From the NCBI GenBank assembly GCA_964624465.1, contig CAZUZD010000145.1, positions 1-14,590 on the forward strand: a DNA stretch of 14,590 bases, read 5' to 3'. The notes under the pieces were generated by a model. It did not search any database. It had not been told where the DNA came from and worked only from the letters and a program-made list of their open reading frames with translations. How positions within the stretch are numbered: position 1 is the first letter of the stretch; every line of letters starts with the position of its first letter. Origin of the DNA: CAZUZD01 sp964624465. GTDB taxonomy: Bacteria; Planctomycetota; Planctomycetia; Isosphaerales; Isosphaeraceae. The position numbers were made by a program, and so were the translations under genes. Below, in pieces: positions 1-5,703 of the stretch.

Positions 1-92
1 ACGGGCGTGTCGCGGAAGTTGACCCGCGGACCATTCGACTGCCAGGTCGTGAGCGCCGCGATGGCGTTCTGCCGAGCGTGGGACTGGGACAT
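1..92 (-). CDS. N-terminal fragment of a gene leaving the left edge, possibly type III glutamine synthetase
   Basis: Reading the minus strand from ATG at 92 to the window edge gives an open frame beginning MSQSHARQNAIAALTTWQSN and continuing through a GPRVNFRDTP stretch. The N-terminal pattern (charged helix, then a proline and a short [VN]F.DTP strand before the missing catalytic part) resembles the start of type III glutamine synthetases (GlnN), which make glutamine from glutamate, ammonia and ATP in the cytoplasm. That match is from memory of the family and covers only about 30 residues, so it is tentative. An in-frame ATG at 110 would add six residues. The start at 92 has a GGAG about 12 bases upstream, rather far. 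A promoter candidate lies at 424-452, which would give a leader of about 300 bases. Confidence 0.5.
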   Translation of the reverse strand, partial: MSQSHARQNAIAALTTWQSNGPRVNFRDTP

Positions 93-455
93 GATCAGGT
101 CGGGCTCCATCAACGAGGGCGTGCGCCGGCGGGATTTGAGAGGGGACGCGCGACCGGGCCAACCGGGCCGGGCACTCCGGCAGGGCGAGCCCGGACGAGA
201 TGGCGGGGGGGAGGCCGCGCGGAGACCGGTCGGGCCCGGGGCGCACTATGCCCGGCCGGCACCATCGCGGCAGTGTCGAACTGGAGTCGAGGACGCCCAA
301 CCGTCGAAGGGGGAGAGGACCTGCAGCGGAGCGTCAGACCGGCCGGATCCGAGGGATCGGATCAGGGCCGAAAGCATCGCATCCCGCCCCGCGAAACGAG
401 GAGGATGCTCACTTCAGTCATCGAGTCTAACTTCGTGATTCCGTGTTGACCAGAC
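93..455. other. Intergenic stretch / presumed long leader of the left-edge gene
   Basis: No convincing gene is seen in this stretch. The plus-strand open frames here are arginine- and glycine-rich translations typical of GC-rich non-coding DNA. If the minus-strand promoter candidate at 424-452 is right, about 300 bases would be an untranslated leader of the left-edge gene. It contains local inverted repeats, for example GATCC/GGATC near 345-363, but no riboswitch fold that I can recognise. Confidence 0.4.
424..452 (-). promoter_or_regulatory. Sigma70-like promoter candidate for the left-edge gene
   Basis: On the minus strand TGGTCA (447-452) is separated by 17 bases from TAGACT (424-429). 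Each hexamer matches the sigma70 consensus at four of six positions. It lies in a locally AT-richer patch just past the hairpin at 456-483 that closes the upstream gene. Direction and location fit the left-edge gene, but no other evidence supports it. Confidence 0.35.
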
Positions 456-483
456 CCGCGCCCGGGACGTCGCCCGGGCGCGG
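456..483 (-). terminator. GC hairpin after the lipoprotein gene
   Basis: A perfect 11-bp inverted repeat, CCGCGCCCGGG (456-466) and CCCGGGCGCGG (473-483), encloses a 6-base loop. It begins 22 bases after the stop of the minus-strand lipoprotein gene at 506. There is no U-tract after the stem, so it is terminator-like by stem strength and place only. Confidence 0.55.
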
Positions 484-505
484 ATCAGGTCGCTCCGATC
501 GTGCA

Positions 506-1081
506 TTACTTGCTGAGCAGGCCGAGCTTGGTGAGCACGGCCTTCGGGTCCTTGTCGAACTCGCCCTGGCAGCCCTTGCAGCACAGGTAGGCGGTCTTGC
601 CCTCGGCCTCGACCTTGATCGGGGCGCCCATCGAGCCCAGGGGCTCATTGCTGACCGGGCAGACCTTCTGCTTCAGAGCCACCTCGGCCTGCTCGGCCGG
701 CAGCTTCTTGATCTCGGCGATCTCCTCGGGCTTCAGCTCGACGGCCGCCTGCGGCGCATCGGCCTTCGGGGCGTCGGCCTTGGGGGCGTCGGCGGCAGGG
801 GCGGCACCCTCGGGGGCCGGCTTGGCGGCGGGCTCGGCGCCCGGGGCCGTGGTCCCCTCGGGGACGGGGTAGCCCTTGGGGACGTCCTTGGCGGTGAAGG
901 CGCCGCCCGCCCGCTGGCCCGCGGCGCCGCCCTCGACGGGGTTCCCGCTGTCGTTGACCGGGCCCTTGCCGGCGGCCACGCCCGTGATGTCGTTGTTGAT
1001 CTTGTTCGGGTCGGTCTCTTCGCCGTTGCAGCCGATCAGGGCGGCCAGACCGAGGGCCAGGGGCCACGCGCGTCGCATCAT
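506..1081 (-). CDS. Lipoprotein with C-terminal CP...CCxxC metal-binding-type domain
   Basis: A 191-aa lipoprotein. Residues 1-18 are a lipoprotein signal peptide (MMRR, hydrophobic core, lipobox ALIGC with Cys18). Residues about 20-115 are a low-complexity linker rich in Ala, Pro, Gly and Lys, including an APKAD repeat at 99-110. Residues 139-191 form a compact domain with C141-P, a GSMG at 149-152, a CC pair at 167-168, and C171 four positions after C167. The pattern resembles the YHS/TRASH-like small metal-binding domains found in many secreted planctomycete proteins, so metal binding on the outer face of a membrane is inferred, not shown. Two ATG codons are adjacent; the first has GAGG eight bases upstream. 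A promoter candidate lies at 1144-1172, and a strong hairpin follows the gene. Confidence 0.85.
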   Translation of the reverse strand: MMRRAWPLALGLAALIGCNGEETDPNKINNDITGVAAGKGPVNDSGNPVEGGAAGQRAGGAFTAKDVPKGYPVPEGTTAPGAEPAAKPAPEGAAPAADAPKADAPKADAPQAAVELKPEEIAEIKKLPAEQAEVALKQKVCPVSNEPLGSMGAPIKVEAEGKTAYLCCKGCQGEFDKDPKAVLTKLGLLSK

Positions 1082-1120
1082 CAGGAGAGCCTCGTCACAG
1101 GGGTGGGCCGATGAGTCACT

Positions 1121-1136
1121 TCCCCGGTATCGGGGA
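1121..1136. repeat. Short inverted repeat at the presumed transcription start of the lipoprotein gene
   Basis: TCCCCG (1121-1126), GTAT, CGGGGA (1131-1136) is a perfect 6-bp inverted repeat. It begins where transcription from the promoter candidate at 1144-1172 would start. It could be an operator or a 5' stem-loop. No matching second copy was noticed elsewhere. Confidence 0.35.
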
Positions 1137-1143
1137 CGCCGCC

Positions 1144-1172
1144 ATTCTATGCCCCCGGCGACCGACCCGCAA
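1144..1172 (-). promoter_or_regulatory. Promoter candidate for the lipoprotein gene
   Basis: On the minus strand TTGCGG (1167-1172), a 17-base spacer and TAGAAT (1144-1149) form a sigma70-like promoter with a good -10 (five of six) and a poor -35. Transcription would start near 1137, giving a leader of about 55 bases before ATG 1081. Confidence 0.45.
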
Positions 1173-1193
1173 ATCCCCCGAGCCGCTCGGATT
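1172..1193 (-). terminator. Weak hairpin after the HD-domain gene
   Basis: CCGAG (1178-1182), CCG loop, CTCGG (1186-1190), with AAT/ATT pairing outside across a small bulge. It starts about 10 bases after the stop of the HD gene and is followed on the minus strand by only a short T stretch. It overlaps the downstream gene's -35 candidate, so both calls cannot be equally strong. Confidence 0.3.
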
Positions 1194-1202
1194 GCGCCCG
1201 CT

Positions 1203-2279
1203 TCAGTCGCCCGACCGCGGCGCCCCGGGTTCCATCAGGTCGGGAAGCTCCTCGACCGGCGGCGCCAGCTTCGGGCCCCGGTAGAACCGGCGATTGTCCA
1301 CGGCGTACACCTTCTCGGTGAAGCCGTCGGCGCCCTGGGACCGCTCCGACTCGCGGACCACGGCGTTGATCTTGGCGTCCATCTCGTCGGCGTAGTTGAC
1401 GATCATCGCCTCGAGCGTGGCAGGCGCCTTGGGAGCCCCGTACTCGGGCTTGCCGTGGTGGGCGAGGATCGCGTGCTCGAGCATGAGCAGGGTCTCGTCG
1501 TCGAGCCCCGGCACGTGCCGGGCCGCATCCCGCACCATGTCGCGGCCCATCAGGATGTGCCCGATGAGGTTTCCCTGCTTGGTGTACTTCACCTCGACGG
1601 CGTGGAACTCCAGCTCGCGGAGCTTGCCGATGTCATGCAGGATCGCCGCCGCCACGATCACGCCCTTGTTGAGGGGCGGGTTGAGCTGGTCATAGTAGCG
1701 GGCGTAGTGGTCGGCCAGGGCGGCCGCGACCCGGGTCACGCTCCAGACGTGCTCGATCAGTCCGCCGACGAAACCGTGGTGCAGGCTCTGCGCCGCCGGC
1801 AGCCGCTGGAACAGCGCCACGTTCTCGTCCAGCACCCGCCGCACCAGGGTCGCCAGCGGGACATCCTCGATGTGCCGGTCGATCATCTGGAGGATCGCGG
1901 CGTAGCAGAACTCGGCCGAGTACTTCGAACTCTCGACCAGGTCGCCGAAGGCGTAGCCGTCGACGGCATCCTCCGCCTCGGTCGCCGGCCGGATCTCGAT
2001 GATCTTGAGCTGCATCCCGAAGCGGGGGTGCTGCTCGCCGCGGGCCCGGATCCGGTACGCGATCCCCTCGACCCAGCCCTGCGCCTGCTGATACAGGCGG
2101 TGGTCGTTCCAGAGGGGGGCTTCCAGGGTCGTCTTCTTGTCGCGGAAGTGGCAGGTCAGGAACGGCTGGTCCCGCTTCGTGACCCCCCGCACCTTCTTGG
2201 CCAGGATGGCGAAGCACTCGACCTCCTGGTCGTGCTGCACCTCCGCGAGCCGGACGAGCGCTGTCCCGATGGTCGCCAT
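1203..2279 (-). CDS. OB-fold/HD-domain 3'-5' exoribonuclease, YhaM family
   Basis: A 358-aa cytoplasmic protein in two parts. Residues about 15-95 look like an OB-fold nucleic-acid-binding domain. Residues about 160-305 are an HD phosphohydrolase domain with HHGFVGGLIEH (167-177), HDIGK (215-219), GHILMG (240-245), HHGKPEYG (274-281) and a closing YADEMDAK (296-303). This order and these motifs match the YhaM/CBF1 family, which trims RNA (and in Bacillus also DNA) from the 3' end with a divalent metal. The metal-binding His and Asp residues are present. ATG at 2279 is chosen over an in-frame GTG-type extension to 2321 because GAGGG sits about eight bases upstream and the extra residues are unlike the family. 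Activity and substrate in this organism are inferred. Confidence 0.88.
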   Translation of the reverse strand: MATIGTALVRLAEVQHDQEVECFAILAKKVRGVTKRDQPFLTCHFRDKKTTLEAPLWNDHRLYQQAQGWVEGIAYRIRARGEQHPRFGMQLKIIEIRPATEAEDAVDGYAFGDLVESSKYSAEFCYAAILQMIDRHIEDVPLATLVRRVLDENVALFQRLPAAQSLHHGFVGGLIEHVWSVTRVAAALADHYARYYDQLNPPLNKGVIVAAAILHDIGKLRELEFHAVEVKYTKQGNLIGHILMGRDMVRDAARHVPGLDDETLLMLEHAILAHHGKPEYGAPKAPATLEAMIVNYADEMDAKINAVVRESERSQGADGFTEKVYAVDNRRFYRGPKLAPPVEELPDLMEPGAPRSGD

Positions 2280-2350
2280 GCGTGCTGCCCTCGCCGGTTG
2301 CCCCGGGTCCACCATTCCCACTGTGCCGTCGAGAACTCTACACCATGCCC

Positions 2351-2368
2351 GAGCCCGAGGTCGGGCTC
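2351..2368. repeat. Perfect 8-bp inverted repeat upstream of the HD gene
   Basis: GAGCCCGA (2351-2358), GG, TCGGGCTC (2361-2368). It lies about 70 bases upstream of ATG 2279 and would form a stem in the leader of the HD gene or serve as a dyad operator site. No U-tract follows in either direction. Confidence 0.45.
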
Positions 2369-2514
2369 ATCTGTTCCCCTGTCAACTACGATTCAAAGAG
2401 ATACCATGTCCGTCTGTTCGGGCCCAATACTGTGCAAATGTCCCCAGCCTGGTCCCTCCCCGCCTGGAGCGACCGGAATTCCCGGCGATTTCACGCGGTC
2501 CCGGGGGGCGCGGT

Positions 2515-2554
2515 CGCCCGCACGTGGCGGGCGCGATTGCTGGCGCCCGCACGT
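2515..2554 (-). terminator. Three-segment alternative hairpin after the UDP-glucuronate decarboxylase gene
   Basis: An 11-base direct repeat (CGCCCGCACGT at 2515-2525 and 2544-2554) flanks GCGGGCGC (2527-2534). The middle segment pairs perfectly over 8 bp with 2543-2550, across an 8-base loop, or over 7 bp with 2515-2521. The two stems exclude each other. It lies about 65 bases past the decarboxylase stop and is most simply its terminator, but there is no U-tract. Confidence 0.4.
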
Positions 2555-2596
2555 CGGGACCGGAGAACCCGGGCTGCCGCAGACCGTCTCGCCAGG

Positions 2597-2612
2597 TGGC
2601 CGAGGCCGGCCA
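2597..2612 (-). terminator. Small hairpin next to the decarboxylase stop codon
   Basis: TGGCCG (2597-2602), AGGC, CGGCCA (2607-2612) is a perfect 6-bp stem starting five bases after the stop of the decarboxylase gene. No U-tract follows. It may act together with the hairpin at 2515-2554. Confidence 0.3.
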
Positions 2613-2617
2613 GGTGC

Positions 2618-3550
2618 TCAGAGGACGGTGCGGAAGTAATCGAGCGTGCGGCGCAGGCCGTCGGCCCGCTCGATGGTCGGCTCCCAGCCGAGCAGGTGGC
2701 GGGCCCGACCGATATCTGGCCGCCGCCGCCTGGGGTCGTCCTGGGGCAGGGGGTGGAAGACGATCGTGCTCTGGGCGTTGGGCACGAGTCCCTGGATCTC
2801 TCGGGCCAGCTCCAGCACGGTGAGCTCGGACGGGTTGCCGAGGTTCACCGGCTCGGAGAAGTCGACGTGCAGCAGGCGGTAGATGCCGTCGACGAGGTCG
2901 GTGACGTAGCAGAAGCTGCGGGTCTGGGTCCCCTCGCCGTAGACCGACAGCGGCTCGCCGCGGAGGATCTGGCCCATCATGGCGGGCAGCACCCGGCCAT
3001 CGTTCAGGCGCATGCGAGGGCCGTACGTGTTGAAGATCCGCACGATCCGGGTCTTCACGCCGTGGTACCGGTGGTAGGCCATCGTGATGGCCTCGGCGAA
3101 CCGCTTGGCCTCGTCGTAGCAGCCCCGGGGACCGATCGGGTTGACGTTGCCCCAGTAGTCCTCGCGCTGGGGGTGAACCTCGGGATCGCCGTAGACCTCG
3201 CTGGTGCTGGCCAGCAGAAACCGGGCGTCCTTGGCCTTGGCCAGCCCGAGGGCGTTGTGCGTGCCGAGGGCGCCCACCTTCAGGGTCGGAATCGGATGCG
3301 CCAGGTAATCGGCCGGGCTGGCGGGGCTGGCGAAGTGGAGGATGTTGTCGACCGGCCCGTCCAGCTCCAGCGGGTCGCTGATGTTGTGCTCGAGGAACTC
3401 GAACCCGGGCTCGTCGCGGAGGTGCTCGATATTCCGCAGGCTGCCGGTCAGCAGGTTGTCGACGCAGAGCACCTCGTGACCTTCGGCCAGGAATCGTTCG
3501 CAGAGGTGCGATCCGATGAATCCCGCGCCGCCGGTGATGACCGTCCTCAC
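2618..3550 (-). CDS. UDP-glucuronate decarboxylase (UDP-xylose synthase), extended SDR
   Basis: A 310-aa cytoplasmic NAD-dependent enzyme, full length for the family, converting UDP-glucuronate to UDP-xylose for extracellular polysaccharide. The Rossmann motif GGAGFIG is at 7-13, the active-site STSE at 115-118, and the catalytic YxxxK at Tyr145/Lys149. The block from VYGDP (119-123) through YWGNVNPIGPRGCYDEAKR (132-150) is diagnostic of UDP-xylose synthases rather than dTDP-glucose dehydratases. QTRSFCYVTDLVDG (209-222) is also typical. The start is GTG 3550, fixed by a near-perfect Shine-Dalgarno AAGGAGG (3558-3564) seven bases upstream, the strongest in the window. It lies 47 bases after the 131-aa gene, so it is probably the last gene of a dapB-led operon. 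The strong ribosome site suggests its translation is set independently of its neighbours. Confidence 0.93.
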   Translation of the reverse strand: MRTVITGGAGFIGSHLCERFLAEGHEVLCVDNLLTGSLRNIEHLRDEPGFEFLEHNISDPLELDGPVDNILHFASPASPADYLAHPIPTLKVGALGTHNALGLAKAKDARFLLASTSEVYGDPEVHPQREDYWGNVNPIGPRGCYDEAKRFAEAITMAYHRYHGVKTRIVRIFNTYGPRMRLNDGRVLPAMMGQILRGEPLSVYGEGTQTRSFCYVTDLVDGIYRLLHVDFSEPVNLGNPSELTVLELAREIQGLVPNAQSTIVFHPLPQDDPRRRRPDIGRARHLLGWEPTIERADGLRRTLDYFRTVL

Positions 3551-3597
3551 GTCCTGGCCTCCTTCGAAGAAATGGCGGTGTCTGACGGGGCCCGGGG

Positions 3598-3993
3598 TCA
3601 GGCCGTCATGGTTCCGGTGTCCGGGTCACGCTGCCGCCAGCGGTCGCCGCGACCGGGCAGGGGGTACTCGGTGATGGGCCGCTCCCGCGACGACCGGAAG
3701 AGCTCGTGGAGCCGGAGGTAGCCGGCCGTGATCCGCGCCTCCTCCTCCCGGACGAAGCCCTCGTCGAGTTCCGCCTTCGAGAACGGGCCCTCGACGACGA
3801 CCGGGGGGAAGTCGCTGGCGACGATGAACTGGGCCACCACGGGGTTGCAGCGGATGTGGCGTTCGGGGGCCTGGTGGAGCGTCTCGGGGTCGACCTCACC
3901 GAGGACATACCGCAGGTACAGGTCGCTGTCGGTGATATCCTCGACCTCGGCGCCACAGACCTGGCAGAGGTAGCCCTCGTCGCAGACGGCCAT
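3598..3993 (-). CDS. Conserved-type hypothetical protein, 131 aa, with CxxC
   Basis: A 131-aa soluble protein that I do not recognise. It has no signal peptide or membrane segment. Cys4, Cys10 and Cys13 (CDEGYLCQVCG) form a half zinc-ribbon-like N-terminus, with His46 and Cys49 (HIRCNP) as possible further ligands. The middle (20-100) is acidic and mostly helical in appearance; the tail is basic. ATG 3993 is chosen because GGAG lies eight bases upstream and the alternative frame extending to 4179 would overlap dapB with low-complexity Arg/Pro sequence. It sits 59 bases after dapB and 47 bases before the decarboxylase gene, so co-transcription is likely. That context gives no clear function; zinc binding or redox sensing is a guess. 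Confidence 0.75.
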   Translation of the reverse strand: MAVCDEGYLCQVCGAEVEDITDSDLYLRYVLGEVDPETLHQAPERHIRCNPVVAQFIVASDFPPVVVEGPFSKAELDEGFVREEEARITAGYLRLHELFRSSRERPITEYPLPGRGDRWRQRDPDTGTMTA

Positions 3994-4052
3994 GGCGGTG
4001 CTCCGTGCGGTGGCCCCGGCGCGGACGGGCCGCGCCGGGGGGCCTTCGGGGT

Positions 4053-4853
4053 TCAGAACCCGAGCAGGTCCTTCATCGTGTAGAGCCCCGCCGGCTTGCC
4101 GGCGAGGAACTTGGCGGCGTCGAGGGCTCCCAGGGCGAAGCCGTCGCGGTTCAGGGCCCGGTGCGAGAGCTCCAGGCACTCGCCCATGAGGCCGAAGACG
4201 ACCGTGTGCTCGCCGGGGTTGTCGCCGGTGCGCAGGGCGTGCATTCCGATGTCGCCGCGGGGCCGCTCGCCGCTCAGCCCGCTGCGGCCGTGGACGTACC
4301 GGTCGGGGCCCGAGCCGATCGCCTGGCCGACGACCTCCGCCAGCCGCAGCGCCGTGCCGCTGGGCGCATCCTTCTTGAACCGGTGGTGCCGCTCGACGAT
4401 CTCGACGTCAGCGGCCCCGCCCAGGGCCTTTGCCGCCTCGCCCGAGAGGTGCATCAGCAGGTTCACGGCCTTGCTGAAGTTCGAGGCGATCAGCACCGGG
4501 ATCGTCCCGGCGACGCCCTCGAGCTTGTGGCGCTGCTCGGGCTCCAGGCCGGTGGTGCCGACGACCAGCGGGATGCCCCTGGCGACGCACGCGGCGGCGA
4601 CGTCGAGGGTACCGGCTGGCGTCGAGAAGTCGATCACGGCGTCCACGGGTGCGTTCAGGGCGGCCGTCAGCGGCACGCCGAGGGGCCCGAGGCCGATGAG
4701 CGGCCCGATGTCGGATCCGAGCCCGGGGTGGTCGGCCCGGTCGATGGCGGCGCCCAGGGTCAGGGCGGGGTCGGCCTGGATCAGGTGGATGAGCCGCGTC
4801 CCCATGCGACCCGTGGCTCCCTGGATGGCCACGCTGAGAGGGCGTGCAGACAC
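4053..4853 (-). CDS. dapB: 4-hydroxy-tetrahydrodipicolinate reductase
   Basis: A 266-aa cytoplasmic enzyme of normal length that reduces the dihydrodipicolinate precursor with NAD(P)H in diaminopimelate and lysine synthesis. The nucleotide-binding GATGRMG is at 12-18, DFSTPAGT at 75-82, VVGTTGL at 97-103, IASNFSKAVNLL at 122-133, the catalytic region ERHHRFKKDAPSGTAL at 154-169 with His156 and Lys160 as the expected acid/base pair, and the C-terminal GDIGMHALRTGDNPGEH at 200-216. All key residues are present. The start is GTG 4853 with GGGAG about ten bases upstream. The DAP pathway also supplies peptidoglycan, relevant to the once-debated planctomycete wall. It appears to lead a unit with the 131-aa gene and UDP-xylose synthase. 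The promoter was not resolved; only a weak TATCCT lies upstream near 4928. Confidence 0.96.
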   Translation of the reverse strand: MSARPLSVAIQGATGRMGTRLIHLIQADPALTLGAAIDRADHPGLGSDIGPLIGLGPLGVPLTAALNAPVDAVIDFSTPAGTLDVAAACVARGIPLVVGTTGLEPEQRHKLEGVAGTIPVLIASNFSKAVNLLMHLSGEAAKALGGAADVEIVERHHRFKKDAPSGTALRLAEVVGQAIGSGPDRYVHGRSGLSGERPRGDIGMHALRTGDNPGEHTVVFGLMGECLELSHRALNRDGFALGALDAAKFLAGKPAGLYTMKDLLGF

Positions 4854-5003
4854 GTGTGCGAGTCTCCCATCGGCCGAGCGGGGCGGGCCGGAGCCGGCCG
4901 GTCCCCGCGCTCGGCGGAGTGGGCCTCAGGATACCGACCCCACCCCTGCGGCGGCCACCGCCTGGCGACCGGACGGGGAGGCGACCCCTCGGGGAAACGC
5001 CGA

Positions 5004-5053
5004 ACTCCCGGCCACGGCCCGCCGTCGGTGAGACGGCGGGCGGGGCCGGGAGT
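5004..5053 (-). terminator. Very strong two-part hairpin between the 201-aa gene and dapB
   Basis: The outer stem ACTCCCGGCC (5004-5013) pairs with GGCCGGGAGT (5044-5053), 10 bp. The inner stem GCCCGCCGTC (5017-5026) pairs with GACGGCGGGC (5032-5041), 10 bp, with a 5-base loop. They are separated by a 3/2-base internal loop. It starts 44 bases after the stop of the 201-aa gene and ends about 150 bases before dapB. Only TTT follows on the minus strand. Best read as the terminator of the 201-aa gene, though it could be a leader element of dapB. Confidence 0.65.
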
Positions 5054-5097
5054 CAGGGCGTACGGTTCGATCTGGGTCCCGTCGCGGGTCGGGTTGC

Positions 5098-5703
5098 TCA
5101 GGGGGTCGTGGCGACCGGCGGGCCGCCGACGCGACGCAGGTAGTCCTTGTCGATGTACACCACTTCGACGCGGTGATCGAGGTGGAAGAACGGGATCGGA
5201 TAGTCCGACCAGTACTGTTCGTCGAAGTAGATCGTGCACTTGTAGTGACAGTGCACGAGCTGGCACGGACCGGCCAGCGGGTAGATCTTGGGCGGGTCGA
5301 TCTTGTCGCCGATCTTCTCGATGAGGAACCGAGCGTTGTTGCGCTGGACCTCATAGATCGGCGGGGTGCCGGCGCGGAACTTGGGCACCTTGGCCCACAC
5401 CTCGGCCTCGCTCGGCGGGTCGAGGCAGTTCGGCGGCGCGAACTCGCCCGGGACCGGGTCCAGGATCGGCACGCGGTCCCGCTCCTCGCGGGCGATGTCC
5501 TCTTCCAGCCGCTGCTGCTGCGACGGCAGGATCGGCCAGACAAACGACCAGCCGGTCGGATGCATCGGCGCGATGTTCCGGGCGACGTACGAGAGGCCGC
5601 AGCCCACGGGCAATGTCGAGACGATGGCCAGCGCGGCGACCGCGATCAGGCCGCGAGCCCAGCGCGGGGTACGAAAACCCCGTTGCGGCGCGGTTTCGGT
5701 CAT
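5098..5703 (-). CDS. Unknown membrane-anchored or lipoprotein, 201 aa, Cys/His-rich C-terminal half
   Basis: A 201-aa exported protein of unknown function. A basic N-terminus (RTPRWARG) is followed by a hydrophobic segment at about 18-34 ending LPVGC with Cys35. The lipobox is off-consensus (Pro at -3), so a lipoprotein or an N-terminal membrane anchor are both possible. The mature part has an aromatic/proline segment (HPTGWSFVWPILP, 48-60), an acidic helix (62-78) and a domain at about 115-192 with C147, C152 and C156, H151 and H153, and a YWSDYPIPF strand at 164-172 followed by VEVVYIDKD. It looks like a planctomycete-specific family, from style only. ATG 5703 is preferred over TTG 5718 because GGGGA lies eight bases upstream. 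It stands alone, with a strong hairpin after it. Confidence 0.78.
   Translation of the reverse strand: MTETAPQRGFRTPRWARGLIAVAALAIVSTLPVGCGLSYVARNIAPMHPTGWSFVWPILPSQQQRLEEDIAREERDRVPILDPVPGEFAPPNCLDPPSEAEVWAKVPKFRAGTPPIYEVQRNNARFLIEKIGDKIDPPKIYPLAGPCQLVHCHYKCTIYFDEQYWSDYPIPFFHLDHRVEVVYIDKDYLRRVGGPPVATTP

Larger units (their letters stand above)
2280..2617. other. Intergenic region with hairpins and an AT-richer patch
   Basis: About 340 bases lie between the HD gene and the decarboxylase gene. No gene is supported. The region holds three sets of inverted repeats (2351-2368, 2515-2554, 2597-2612, listed separately) and an AT-richer patch at about 2369-2440. That patch has a perfect minus-strand TTGACA (2380-2385) but no acceptable -10 at 16-18 bases, so the promoter of the HD gene is probably here but not resolved. 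Confidence 0.5.

Noticed and set aside
748..800. Short tandem DNA repeat (GGCGTCGGCCTT-like units)
   Set aside because: This is the coding sequence for the APKAD repeat in the lipoprotein linker, not a CRISPR or other repeat array.
2380..2385. Perfect minus-strand TTGACA as -35 of the HD gene
   Set aside because: No acceptable -10 hexamer is found 15-19 bases downstream, so a promoter cannot be called from this hexamer alone.
876..2639. Long plus-strand open frame of 587 codons
   Set aside because: It lies antisense to the lipoprotein and HD-domain genes and translates to low-complexity Arg/Gly/Val/Leu sequence. It is a GC-rich shadow frame.
2282..3721. Long plus-strand open frame of 479 codons
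   Set aside because: Antisense to the clearly real UDP-glucuronate decarboxylase gene; no family motifs, signal peptide or ribosome site.
3994..4179. N-terminal extension of the 131-aa gene to 4179
   Set aside because: It would overlap dapB by more than 120 bases and adds Arg/Pro/Gly-rich residues. ATG 3993 has a proper ribosome site.
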